Below, piece after piece: positions 14,988-22,644 of a stretch of DNA of 30,824 nucleotides. Numbering within the stretch: position 1 is the first letter of the stretch; every line of letters begins with the position of its first letter. Location of the stretch: assembly GCA_002395225.1 (NCBI GenBank), contig DGWH01000100.1:4357-35180 (forward strand), read 5' to 3'. The DNA is from Christensenella sp. UBA4263 (GTDB taxonomy: Bacteria; Bacillota; Clostridia; Christensenellales; Aristaeellaceae). The position numbers and the translations under genes were made by a program. The notes under the pieces were generated by a model. The model ran no database searches. It was not told the DNA's origin and was given only the letters and a program-made list of their open reading frames with translations.

Positions 14988-17900
14988 TTATTTAGCCATC
15001 TCATACAGTGCATCCAGTTCCGCCGGCGTAATGCCCTTGGTCTGGTTGTAGATGACCTCACCTTTCCGGTTGAGGACAATCGTCTGCGGGATGGTGGAGC
15101 TGCCGTTCACGATTCCCCAGATTTCATCGTCGTCATTGTCCACGGCAATGGGCATCGCCCAGTCCTTGTCGGCAATATACTCCGCCGGATCCATCTCCGT
15201 GATAGAGGAATGCACCGCGATCATGGCCACATCATCCTTGTGTGCCTTGTAGAACTCACTGAAATGCGGCAGTTCCTGCACGCAGGGACCGCAGTAAGTC
15301 GCCCACAGGTTGATGATCGTTACCTTGCCGCGATTCTCAGCCAGATGGAACGTAGACCCATCCAGACACTTGACCGTGAAATCCTTGAGCTGATTCCCTA
15401 CCTCATAACCGATGAGCGCATCGCTTTCGTAGGACACTGCCGCCGTTGGCTCCGGCGCAGCCGTGGTCTCCGGTTCAGCCGTAGCAGCCGGCGCCTCAGC
15501 GGCAGCTGAAACCGGTTCAGCATTGGCAGAGGATGCTGCAGGCACATCACCAGCTGCCTGTGCATACAGCGCATCCAGTTCCGCCGGCGTAATGCCTTTG
15601 GTCTGGTTGTAGATGACCTCACCCTTCCGGTTGAGGACAATCGTCTGCGGAATGGTGGAACTGCCGTTCACGATTCCCCAGATTTCATCATCTTCGCTGT
15701 CCACCGCAATGGGCATCGCCCAGTCTTTGTCGGCAATATACTCTGCCGGATCCATTTCCGTAATGGAAGAATGGACGGCGATCATGGCCACATCGTCCTT
15801 GTGCGCCTTGTAGAACTCGCTGAAATGCGGCAGTTCCTGCACGCAGGGTCCGCAGTAGGTCGCCCACAGGTTGATGATCGTCACCTTGCCGCGGTTCTCA
15901 GCCAGATGGAACGTAGAGCCATCCAGGCACTTGACCGTGAAGTCCTGAAGCTGGTTCCCTACCTCGTAACCGATGGGCGCATTGCTCTCATAGGACACTG
16001 CCGCGGGTTCCGCCGCCGTCTCCGGTTCGACTGTGGCAGCCGGTGCCTCAGAGGCAGCTGAAACCGGTTCAACATTGGCAGAGGACGCCACAGGTACATC
16101 ACCAGCTGCCTGTGCATACAGGGCATCCAGTTCCGCCGGCGTAATGCCCTTGGTCTGGTTATAGATGACCTCGCCTTTGCGATTGAGGACAATCGTCTGC
16201 GGAATGGTGGAACTACCGTTCACGATTCCCCAGATTTCATCATCTTCGCTGTCCACCGCAATGGGCATCGCCCAGTCCTTGTCAGCAATGTACTCTGCCG
16301 GATCCATCTCCGTGATGGAGGAATGGACAGCGATCATGGCCACATCATCCTTGTGTGCCTTGTAGAACTCGCTGAAATGCGGCAGTTCCTGCACACATGG
16401 CCCGCAGTAGGTGGCCCACAGGTTGATAATCGTCACCTTGCCGCGGTTCTCGGCCAGATGGAACGTGGAGCCATCCAGACACTTGACCGTGAAGTCCTTG
16501 AGCTGATTCCCCACCTCGTAACCGATGGGGGCATCGCTTTCATAGGACACTGCCGCCGGCGCAGCCGTGACAGCCGACACCTCAGCACTGACAGAGGATG
16601 CAGCCGGTGCATCACCTGCTGCCTGCGCATACAGTGCTTCAAGCTCTGCCGGCGTAATGCCTTTGGTCTGGTTGTAGATGACCTCGCCTTTGCGGTTGAG
16701 GACAATCGTCTGCGGAATGGTGGAACTGCCGTTCACAATTCCCCAGATTTCATCGTCTTCGCTGTCCACGGCAATGGGCATCGCCCAGTCTTTGTCGGCA
16801 ATATACTCTGCCGGGTCCATTTCCGTAATGGAAGAATGGACGGCGATCATGGCCACGTCATCCTTGTGTGCCTTGTAGAACTCGCTGAAATGCGGCAGTT
16901 CCTGCACACATGGCCCGCAGTAGGTGGCCCACAGGTTGATAATCGTCACCTTGCCGCGGTTCTCGGCCAGATGGAACGTGGAGCCATCCAGACACTTGAC
17001 CGTGAAGTCCTTGAGCTGATTCCCCACCTCGTAACCAATGGGGGCATCACTTTCATAGGAGACAGCAGGTGCCGCCGTCGCTTCCGGTGCATCCGTGGCA
17101 GCCGGCATAGCAGCGGCAGGTGCCTCCGGCTTCGGCGTTGCCGCCTGCTCCGTCACCTGTGCATTTTTCCGGCTTGCAGCCGCTTCCTGTCTGGCGATTC
17201 TCTTTTTAACGGACGGGTCCAGGAAATTAAACCAGACCAATGCCACGCAAAGGACCGCCAGCGCAATGATCCAGAGAATACGGGCGAGGCTGCGTCTCTT
17301 CTTTCCGGCATCCTCGGCCTCCCCTGCACACCCTCCGTCCGGGGCGATGAGGGTATATCCGCCGGCCTTGAAGGAAATCGCCTTCTGGTTGCAGACACTC
17401 ATACACTTGGCACAGTTAATGCACTCATGGTCGCCCACATGCCGAACATCCATGCCGCAGTTCCGTACGCAGGCACCGCAGTGATTGCAGCGGTTCTGGT
17501 CCACTTTCACGCCCACGATGCAGAATTTATTGAACAGTCCGTAAATCGCACCCAGCGGACAGATGAAGCGGCAGAAACTGCGATAGCAGAACACACAGGC
17601 AAGCCCGATGATCAGCATGATGACAAATTTCCGGGTAAAGAGGATGCCGAGCATCGAGAATTTGCCGCTGTTGACCGGATTGGAAAGGAGACCCATGGCC
17701 CCCTCAAACGTTCCTGCCGGACAGATGTATTTGCAGAATCCGGGAACCGGAATGCCGTGCGCCACACCGTACCACAGCGGCACCGCGACGGCAAATACAC
17801 CGAGAATGATATACTTGAGATAGGAAAGGGCACGTGTCAGCCGGTTTTTCGGGATCTTCGGCGTCGGAATCTTATGGAGCAGCTCCTGAATCATTCCAAG

Positions 17901-18227
17901 CGGACAGAGCCATCCACAGATCGTCCGCCCGAGAATCAGTCCGTACAGCATGATGATGCCCAGCATGTACCAGGCCGCCGTATGTCCAACGGAGGCCAAA
18001 GCATTCTGAATTGCCCCCAGCGGGCAGGCACCTGTGGCACCGGGACACGAATAACAGTTGAAACCCGGAACGCAGGCATACTTGGCTTTTCCCTGATAGA
18101 TTTCACCATCGATGAACCCCCGCAGATGCGCATTGTACAGCAGGGCACTGTACAGCTGAACCAGTCGTCTGGTCGTGGGGCGGTGGGTTGCCCACCATGA
18201 ACTCTTCACTTTATCCAAGGCCAACAC
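14988..18227 (-). CDS. Membrane polyferredoxin fused to four tandem TlpA-like thioredoxin domains
   Basis: This protein has 1079 residues. Residues 1 to about 240 are a NapH-like membrane domain with five or so segments and repeated CxxxCP motifs (CGWLCPLG, CKYICPAG, CRFICPLG). Two [4Fe-4S] sites follow: CNHCGACVRNC near 246 and CINCAKCMSVC near 267. After a further membrane segment (about 312-333) and an Ala/Pro/Glu-rich linker come four TlpA/ResA-like domains, each with NLWATYCGPC, at about 435, 606, 790 and 977. All four CxxC pairs and the following IPQT cis-Pro motifs are intact. The likely role is moving reducing power across the membrane to extracellular thioredoxins. The start is uncertain: the GTG at 18227 overlaps the upstream gene by 17 nt, with a TTG (18218) and another GTG (18209) as alternatives. 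Confidence 0.9.
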   Translation of the reverse strand: MLALDKVKSSWWATHRPTTRRLVQLYSALLYNAHLRGFIDGEIYQGKAKYACVPGFNCYSCPGATGACPLGAIQNALASVGHTAAWYMLGIIMLYGLILGRTICGWLCPLGMIQELLHKIPTPKIPKNRLTRALSYLKYIILGVFAVAVPLWYGVAHGIPVPGFCKYICPAGTFEGAMGLLSNPVNSGKFSMLGILFTRKFVIMLIIGLACVFCYRSFCRFICPLGAIYGLFNKFCIVGVKVDQNRCNHCGACVRNCGMDVRHVGDHECINCAKCMSVCNQKAISFKAGGYTLIAPDGGCAGEAEDAGKKRRSLARILWIIALAVLCVALVWFNFLDPSVKKRIARQEAAASRKNAQVTEQAATPKPEAPAAAMPAATDAPEATAAPAVSYESDAPIGYEVGNQLKDFTVKCLDGSTFHLAENRGKVTIINLWATYCGPCVQELPHFSEFYKAHKDDVAMIAVHSSITEMDPAEYIADKDWAMPIAVDSEDDEIWGIVNGSSTIPQTIVLNRKGEVIYNQTKGITPAELEALYAQAAGDAPAASSVSAEVSAVTAAPAAVSYESDAPIGYEVGNQLKDFTVKCLDGSTFHLAENRGKVTIINLWATYCGPCVQELPHFSEFYKAHKDDVAMIAVHSSITEMDPAEYIADKDWAMPIAVDSEDDEIWGIVNGSSTIPQTIVLNRKGEVIYNQTKGITPAELDALYAQAAGDVPVASSANVEPVSAASEAPAATVEPETAAEPAAVSYESNAPIGYEVGNQLQDFTVKCLDGSTFHLAENRGKVTIINLWATYCGPCVQELPHFSEFYKAHKDDVAMIAVHSSITEMDPAEYIADKDWAMPIAVDSEDDEIWGIVNGSSTIPQTIVLNRKGEVIYNQTKGITPAELDALYAQAAGDVPAASSANAEPVSAAAEAPAATAEPETTAAPEPTAAVSYESDALIGYEVGNQLKDFTVKCLDGSTFHLAENRGKVTIINLWATYCGPCVQELPHFSEFYKAHKDDVAMIAVHSSITEMDPAEYIADKDWAMPIAVDNDDDEIWGIVNGSSTIPQTIVLNRKGEVIYNQTKGITPAELDALYEMAK
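14991..17065 (-). repeat. Four tandem about 450-bp coding repeats (thioredoxin domains)
   Basis: In translation order the units lie at about 17065-16617, 16551-16104, 15999-15552 and 15438-14991, with period lengths of about 513, 552 and 561 bp because the Ala/Pro/Thr/Glu-rich linkers differ. Protein sequences of the units are almost identical (for example LKDF versus LQDF, and VDSEDDE versus VDNDDDE in the last unit), while most nucleotide differences are at third codon positions. This fits duplication followed by purifying selection or partial gene conversion. The repeats should be prone to copy-number change and assembly collapse. Confidence 0.93.
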
Positions 18228-18984
18228 ACTCCGTACAGATATTAATCGCCTTGCTCAGTACAGCAGACGCGCCCCCGTTGAACACACCGGCAATAATAAA
18301 GGCAACGGCAGCAATCAGGAATACCACCCGGAAAATGTTCAGGGCTTTCTCATTGACCGTTTTCGCCGCGGGCACCTGCACCCGGGTTCCTGCCGCCTTC
18401 TCTTCCTTTATCCTTGCGGATGCTTGCTCCGTCTCCCGGATCATGCTCTTTTCCTGAAGAACCGTTGAAACCATCAGGCAGCCAATGCCGATCACGGCCC
18501 AGGGCACGACGTGCAATACCAGCGCCCCGATCACTTTCTCCAGATCCGCATTTCCGGGGAAATGATCCGCTTTGGTGCAGTACAGGAGGATGGGAATCAT
18601 ACATAAGGCAAACAGTCCCCATCCGCCAATCTGAATTTTTTTCTGCAGTGCCGCCTCCCGCTTCATTCCCTCCGACGGGTTTGCCACACGGGCAACCATC
18701 AGGTCACGGGTCACCTCATTGTCTTTGACAGGCGGCTGCTTCAGATCTTTGGTGACCTCCAGGAGGATCCCGCTGACCGTCATTCCAAAGGCAAACAGGA
18801 TCAGGGGGATGATCGGCGCCACCCGGTCGGCGATCTTTTCCCGCGTGTAAATCCAGTCGAGGGGATGTTCTGCCTTCCATGCCGTTCCTTCCAGGAAAAT
18901 GCCAATGGCTGCATTTGCCAGAAGGATCACAATGAGAATGCACAGAATCGACTGAATCACCATAAAAATTCTGCTTTTTGTCAT
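18211..18984 (-). CDS. Five-pass membrane protein ending in a CD1871A-like CxxC motif
   Basis: I use ATG 18984, which has AAGGAG 6 nt upstream; the ATG at 19041 has none. This gives 257 residues. There are about five membrane segments: an N-terminal one (FMVIQSILCILIVILLANAA), VAPIIPLILFAFGMTVSGIL, a Gly/Trp-rich one, VIGALVLHVVPWAVIGIGCLM, and a last one followed by KAINICTECVGLG. That ending resembles the short Clostridia CxxC-containing proteins of the CD1871A type, usually found next to Fe-S/thioredoxin genes. Its stop lies within the start region of the polyferredoxin-thioredoxin gene (17-nt overlap), so the two are co-translated and probably form one redox complex. The function of the family is not established. 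Confidence 0.8.
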   Translation of the reverse strand: MTKSRIFMVIQSILCILIVILLANAAIGIFLEGTAWKAEHPLDWIYTREKIADRVAPIIPLILFAFGMTVSGILLEVTKDLKQPPVKDNEVTRDLMVARVANPSEGMKREAALQKKIQIGGWGLFALCMIPILLYCTKADHFPGNADLEKVIGALVLHVVPWAVIGIGCLMVSTVLQEKSMIRETEQASARIKEEKAAGTRVQVPAAKTVNEKALNIFRVVFLIAAVAFIIAGVFNGGASAVLSKAINICTECVGLG

Positions 18985-19058
18985 ATTCAACTCCTTCTCA
19001 CATCTCCGGTATTTCTTAGCCCGGCAATGTCTCCCGAGCATAACGATAATTTTATTTT

Positions 19059-19086
19059 ATCATAAGGCTCTTCCTTCATCCACCAA
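19059..19086 (-). promoter_or_regulatory. Candidate promoter of the redox operon
   Basis: TTGGTG (19086-19081) and TATGAT (19064-19059) are 16 bp apart on the minus strand, about 75 nt before the chosen start 18984. An AT-rich dyad, GATAA-N7-TTATC, overlaps the -10 side (about 19045-19061). Confidence 0.5.
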
Positions 19087-19195
19087 TTTCACGCTGTTTT
19101 TCTGTTACGCAGTGTTTCGCAGTGTTTCCCCCGGCCGGGACAACATCCCATTCTGCCTGCAATTGTTCCTCTGAGCAGCCCTCCCGGGCACAGGG

Positions 19196-19317
19196 GAGAC
19201 TGTCCAAAAACGTTTTTGAAATGTGAGAATTTAACAGGCTTAAGGCTCCAGGGGGGGGACTTTTTTGTTGCAGCTGTCCAGAAACTTTCGCTTCTTCAAA
19301 AGTTTCTGGACAGTCTC
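19196..19317. mobile_element. MITE-like element or insertion-sequence end remnant, 122 bp
   Basis: GAGACTGTCCA (19196-19206) and its exact reverse complement (19307-19317) form 11-bp terminal inverted repeats. Similarity continues inward (AAAAC versus GAAAC). The sequence AGGG flanks both ends (19192-19195, 19318-19321) and may be a 4-bp target duplication, though it is G-rich. The right end also contains a nested 15-bp perfect hairpin: CTGTCCAGAAACTTT (19274-19288) with its complement (19298-19312). No transposase is inside. Apart from this element and the redox-operon promoter, I see nothing in 18985-19433. Confidence 0.55.
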
Positions 19318-19433
19318 AGGGGGATGCACTTCCCCGCTGCCGCATTCACCTGCTCCGTGTCTGGTTTCAGTCAATCGCAGCATCAGGCAGATTCCGCCGT
19401 TCCCCGTCCCCGACGTGGAAATGGATTCCCTCA

Positions 19434-20285
19434 TCATCCATTGCCCGCAGGAATTCCTTCCGAACGAATCTGTCTGAGTGCTTCCCCCACACACTGCTCA
19501 AACCGCTCAATGGCTGCCGGGGCCGGGTCCCTCTCCGGCCACAGCATGTCAAACGCATGCACATTCGTGTGATAAATGTCCGCCATCGCCGGAACCCCCG
19601 CTTCCCTCAGGTGCTCTACATAATCCAGCGTTTCCCGGTAAAACGGTTCCCCATCCCCCACGAAGGTATAGCACGGAGGCAGTCCGTGATAATCGGTTGC
19701 CCCGGCAGGCGCGGCATACGGCGAAACCCGCTTCTTAGCATCCCCGCGCAGATACATCCGCCAGCCCAGGTGATTCCGGCGCGTATTCCAGACCTTTCCA
19801 TGGTTGTCCCGGGAACTGTCTGTGTCCATATTGCTGATCATCGGATAAAGCGGGAACTGACAGGCTACCCGGATTCCCCTGTCCCTTGCCATCATGCAAA
19901 GGGCCACCGCAAGTCCGCCGCCTGCACTTTCGCCGCCGACCACCAGCGTCCGGTACTGCCCGTTCATCATTTCAAGCACCCGATAGCAGTCCTCAAGCGC
20001 TGCCGGATACGGCTTCTGCCATCCCAGATGGTACGCAGGGGAAACGACGTCCACGTCGAACTTTCTGACCAGATTGACTGCCCTGCTCATATAAACCATT
20101 TCCTTCAAGCCGGTTATATACCCGCCGCCGTGAATCCAAAGAACACCCACCGACGCATCTCCCGGACGATCCCGCGGCTGCAGAATCAGCGCACGCACGG
20201 TGCCGTTTTTCATCTTTCTGACCCGGATATCCCGGTCCGGCCAGAGCTGTATTTTCATCCCGTTTCGCTGCTTCCTTTCCCGCAT
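19434..20285 (-). CDS. Alpha/beta hydrolase of the hormone-sensitive-lipase type (esterase)
   Basis: This 283-residue enzyme is predicted to hydrolyse short-chain esters in the cytoplasm. It has the HSL-family oxyanion motif WIHGGGYITG near 50, the nucleophile elbow VVGGESAGGGLAVAL near 115-130 with Ser in GESAG, an acid residue in VGDGEPFY near 209, and catalytic His in NVHAFD near 240. No signal peptide is seen. ATG 20285 has no clear ribosome site. The in-frame ATG at 20258 (MKIQLWPDRD) has purines upstream and could be the true start. It follows the GNAT gene by 48 nt on the same strand, so they are probably co-transcribed. The natural substrate is unknown. Confidence 0.87.
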   Translation of the reverse strand: MRERKQRNGMKIQLWPDRDIRVRKMKNGTVRALILQPRDRPGDASVGVLWIHGGGYITGLKEMVYMSRAVNLVRKFDVDVVSPAYHLGWQKPYPAALEDCYRVLEMMNGQYRTLVVGGESAGGGLAVALCMMARDRGIRVACQFPLYPMISNMDTDSSRDNHGKVWNTRRNHLGWRMYLRGDAKKRVSPYAAPAGATDYHGLPPCYTFVGDGEPFYRETLDYVEHLREAGVPAMADIYHTNVHAFDMLWPERDPAPAAIERFEQCVGEALRQIRSEGIPAGNG

Positions 20286-20333
20286 CGCGCACCGTATTGC
20301 CGGTCTCTCTCATCCCCGAGCAGGGCAGAACAC

Positions 20334-20813
20334 TCACGATTCCGCCTCTGCCATCCTGTTTAATGTTTCACCCGTAAGCCGATAGGTTGTCCACTCATTC
20401 ATCTGAACCGCACCACGGGAAAGATAAAAATCGATGCTCGGCCGGTTCCAGTCAAGGCATGCCCACTCAAGCCGGCCGCATCCGCGTTCAACCGTGATCT
20501 GTGCCAGCTTTTTGAGCAGCGCCTTCCCATATTCCCTGTTCCTGTATTCAGGCATGACAAACAGGTCTTCCAGATAAATCCCTGCCCGTCCAAGGAAAGT
20601 CGAAAAGTTGTGAAAGAACAGCGCAACTCCAACTGCCATCTGCCCCTCACAGATGAACAGCACCTCCGCTCTGTGCTTTTCAAAGATCCACTCACGAAGC
20701 AGAGCCTCCGTCGCCACCACCTGATCTGACATCTTTTCATATTCGGCAAGATCCCGGATGAATTTCAGAATCAGTCCGACATCCTCCTCCGTTGCAAACC
20801 TGAATGTATGCAT
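20334..20813 (-). CDS. GNAT acetyltransferase, diamine N-acetyltransferase-like
   Basis: This 159-residue single-domain protein is predicted to acetylate a small amine using acetyl-CoA. It has the N-terminal FRFATEEDVGLILKFIRDLA, the SSAT-like GRAGIYLEDLFVMPEYRN (about 75-92) and the acetyl-CoA loop residues REYGKALLKKLA. It ends with RLEWACLDWNRPSIDFYLSRGA, where the WNxxxxxFY pattern is characteristic of spermidine/thialysine acetyltransferases. ATG 20813 is preceded by GGGGGGAGGG. A promoter lies at 20972-21000. Activity on polyamines is family-based inference. Confidence 0.88.
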   Translation of the reverse strand: MHTFRFATEEDVGLILKFIRDLAEYEKMSDQVVATEALLREWIFEKHRAEVLFICEGQMAVGVALFFHNFSTFLGRAGIYLEDLFVMPEYRNREYGKALLKKLAQITVERGCGRLEWACLDWNRPSIDFYLSRGAVQMNEWTTYRLTGETLNRMAEAES

Positions 20814-20971
20814 ATTTCCCTCCCCCCGTTTTTCGGGCCTTCCTGCGTTTCAGCGGATAAGCCGTCACTGTTCCGGTGCCGGCCGCGCTGAACATCACGG
20901 AAAGCAGACGATCCGGCCCAAAGCCGCCTGCTTTATAGTCAGGAATCATTTTTCCTGTATGGGTTCGTCAA

Positions 20972-21000
20972 ATGTTACGCCTGTGAATCTTCACTGTCAA
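20972..21000 (-). promoter_or_regulatory. Promoter of the GNAT-esterase operon with palindromic spacer
   Basis: TTGACA (21000-20995) and TAACAT (20977-20972) are 17 bp apart on the minus strand. The spacer begins with the perfect dyad GTGAA-GA-TTCAC, a plausible operator. The leader to ATG 20813 is about 150 nt. Confidence 0.65.
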
Positions 21001-21080
21001 TGCTCATTTTCCGCGTCCTCAACGTTTCACTTGCTGACGGACACCCCCCTGAATTGGACAAGAAACTTTTTCTCTGCCGC

Positions 21081-21109
21081 TTGAAATCCCCATTCCATTC
21101 AACTATAAT
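21081..21109 (+). promoter_or_regulatory. Sigma-A promoter of the plus-strand MATE gene
   Basis: TTGAAA (21081-21086) and TATAAT (21104-21109) are 17 bp apart, 32 bp before ATG 21142, which has CCGGAGG about 8 nt upstream. It is divergent from the GNAT promoter 80 bp away. Confidence 0.85.
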
Positions 21110-21141
21110 CCAGTGAAATCTCTGTTCCGGAGGCTTTTTTT

Positions 21142-22512
21142 ATGAACCACAAACCTGGAAAAACATCCGCCCGCAGCATGACCAGCGGCTCCATTCTGAA
21201 GCAGATCATCCTCTTTTCCCTGCCGCTCATGCTGGGCAACATCTTCCAGATGCTGTACAACACCGTCGATTCCATCGTCGTCGGCAATTATGTCGGAAAA
21301 GAGGCACTGGCCGCCGTCGGCTCCACCACGGTCATCATCAACATGCTGGTCTTTTTCTTCAATGGCTTTTCCATCGGTGCCGGTGTCGTTATCGGGTTTC
21401 ACTTTGGTGCCAAAAACTACAGGGAACTCCACACCTCTGTTGAGACCACCCTTACCTCCACCTTCATTCTGAGTGTTCTGTTTACCATTGCCGGCGTCCT
21501 TCTGGTCCGGCCCATGCTCCGTTTTATGTCCACCCCGGAGGATGTCCTGGATGAGGCAACGACCTACCTGACCATTTATTTTGCCGGCCTGTCCGGGCTC
21601 CTCATCTACAATATCGGAAGCGGCATCCTGCGTGCTGTCGGAGATACCTTTCGCCCTCTTCTTTTCCTCATTCTCACCAGTATCCTGAACATCGTTCTGG
21701 ATCTGCTCTTTGTCCTCGTATTCAGGGCGGGCATTGCCGGCGTCGCCTATGCCACCATCATCTCACAGTTCATCTCCGCCTTCCTGGTCATCCTTCTCCT
21801 GACCCGCACGCACGACATCTACCGCTTTTCCTTCAGGGACATGCAGCTCCATTTCCCGACGCTCAGGCGGATCTTTTCCGTCGGGATGCCTGCGGCCATC
21901 CAGTCCGTCATTACCTCCCTGTCCAACATCTTCGTCCAGTCCTATATCAACTTCTTCGGTTCAAGCTGCATGGCCGGCTGGAGCTGTTACAACAAGCTGG
22001 ATTCTTTCGTCATGCTCCCCATGCAGAGCATGGCCATGGCTGCCACCACGTTTGTCAGTCAGAACATCGGTGCCAGGCAGGAAGAGCGGGCCAGCCGGGG
22101 CACAACCACCGTCGTGCTGACCGCGCTGGTTGTCACCGGATTCATCGTGCTTGTTCTTTTCCTGTTCGCCCCTCAGTCCGTCGGCCTGTTTACCAGCGAT
22201 GCCTCGGTGATTGACTTTGGCGTGCTGTTTCTGCGCACGAACATCTTTTTCACGCTGTTCAACTGCATTAATCACGTGCTGGCCGGTGCACTGCGCGGCC
22301 GCGGCGACTCCAAAGGACCCATGGTCATCATGCTGCTCTCCTTCGTCGCGATTCGCCAGACTTATCTTTACGTTCTCACCCATTTCATCTCCAACACCCC
22401 AAAATGGGTCGGCTTTGGCTATCCGGTGGGATGGACCTGCTGCTGTATTATCGAACTGTCCTATTACTTTTTCTACTTTCAGAAGTCGCAGCGGAAAAAG
22501 GCGCTTTCATGA
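21142..22512 (+). CDS. MATE-family efflux protein
   Basis: This 456-residue protein has about 12 membrane segments. MATE hallmarks are ILKQIILFSLPLMLGNIFQ, the QMLYNTVDSIVVGNYVGKEALAAVGS stretch near 35-60, and the matching second-half segment IFSVGMPAAIQSVITSLSNIFVQ. The closing segment (WVGFGYPVGWTCCCIIELSYYF) is typical of the Clostridia NorM/DinF-like branch. It is a single-gene transcription unit, with promoter 21081-21109 and terminator 22547-22575. The substrate is not predictable from sequence. It differs strongly from the MATE gene at 7693-9054, so it is not a recent duplicate. Confidence 0.93.
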   Translation: MNHKPGKTSARSMTSGSILKQIILFSLPLMLGNIFQMLYNTVDSIVVGNYVGKEALAAVGSTTVIINMLVFFFNGFSIGAGVVIGFHFGAKNYRELHTSVETTLTSTFILSVLFTIAGVLLVRPMLRFMSTPEDVLDEATTYLTIYFAGLSGLLIYNIGSGILRAVGDTFRPLLFLILTSILNIVLDLLFVLVFRAGIAGVAYATIISQFISAFLVILLLTRTHDIYRFSFRDMQLHFPTLRRIFSVGMPAAIQSVITSLSNIFVQSYINFFGSSCMAGWSCYNKLDSFVMLPMQSMAMAATTFVSQNIGARQEERASRGTTTVVLTALVVTGFIVLVLFLFAPQSVGLFTSDASVIDFGVLFLRTNIFFTLFNCINHVLAGALRGRGDSKGPMVIMLLSFVAIRQTYLYVLTHFISNTPKWVGFGYPVGWTCCCIIELSYYFFYFQKSQRKKALS

Positions 22513-22546
22513 ATGCTTCCGGCGCATCTGTTTCCGCCGCCCATGC

Positions 22547-22575
22547 AAAAACCAGGCCCTTTAGGCCTGGTTTTT
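22547..22575 (+). terminator. Bidirectional Rho-independent terminator
   Basis: AAAAACCAGGCC (22547-22558) pairs perfectly with GGCCTGGTTTTT (22564-22575) around a 5-nt loop. The T-run serves the MATE gene on the plus strand, and the A-run serves the convergent AAA-like gene, whose stop is 70 nt to the right. Confidence 0.92.
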
Positions 22576-22644
22576 GTTTGTTTCCAGATCTGCCGGACGA
22601 TGTTCATCTTATCGGAACAGAGGCGGCCGGATTTCTGTCCGCTC

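Noticed and set aside
14991..17065. Possible CRISPR-like or intergenic tandem array
   Set aside because: The units are about 450 bp, in frame, and encode folded thioredoxin domains; there are no short spaced repeats.
16323..18200. 625-codon open frame on the plus strand across the thioredoxin/polyferredoxin gene
   Set aside because: It is antisense to a gene with clear Fe-S and CGPC motifs, shows a His/Arg/Gly-rich composition typical of an opposite-strand shadow, and repeats itself only because the real gene does.
19251..19266. Homopolymer runs of G and T as a phase-variable tract
   Set aside because: They lie in non-coding DNA inside the MITE-like element, not in a reading frame or between promoter boxes.
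19367..19564. Possible frameshift extending the esterase C-terminus (frame ending MDDEGIHFHV...)
   Set aside because: The alternative frame after the esterase stop reads plausibly for about 24 codons, but the annotated frame already contains all catalytic residues and a normal length. Without an alignment a frameshift cannot be supported.
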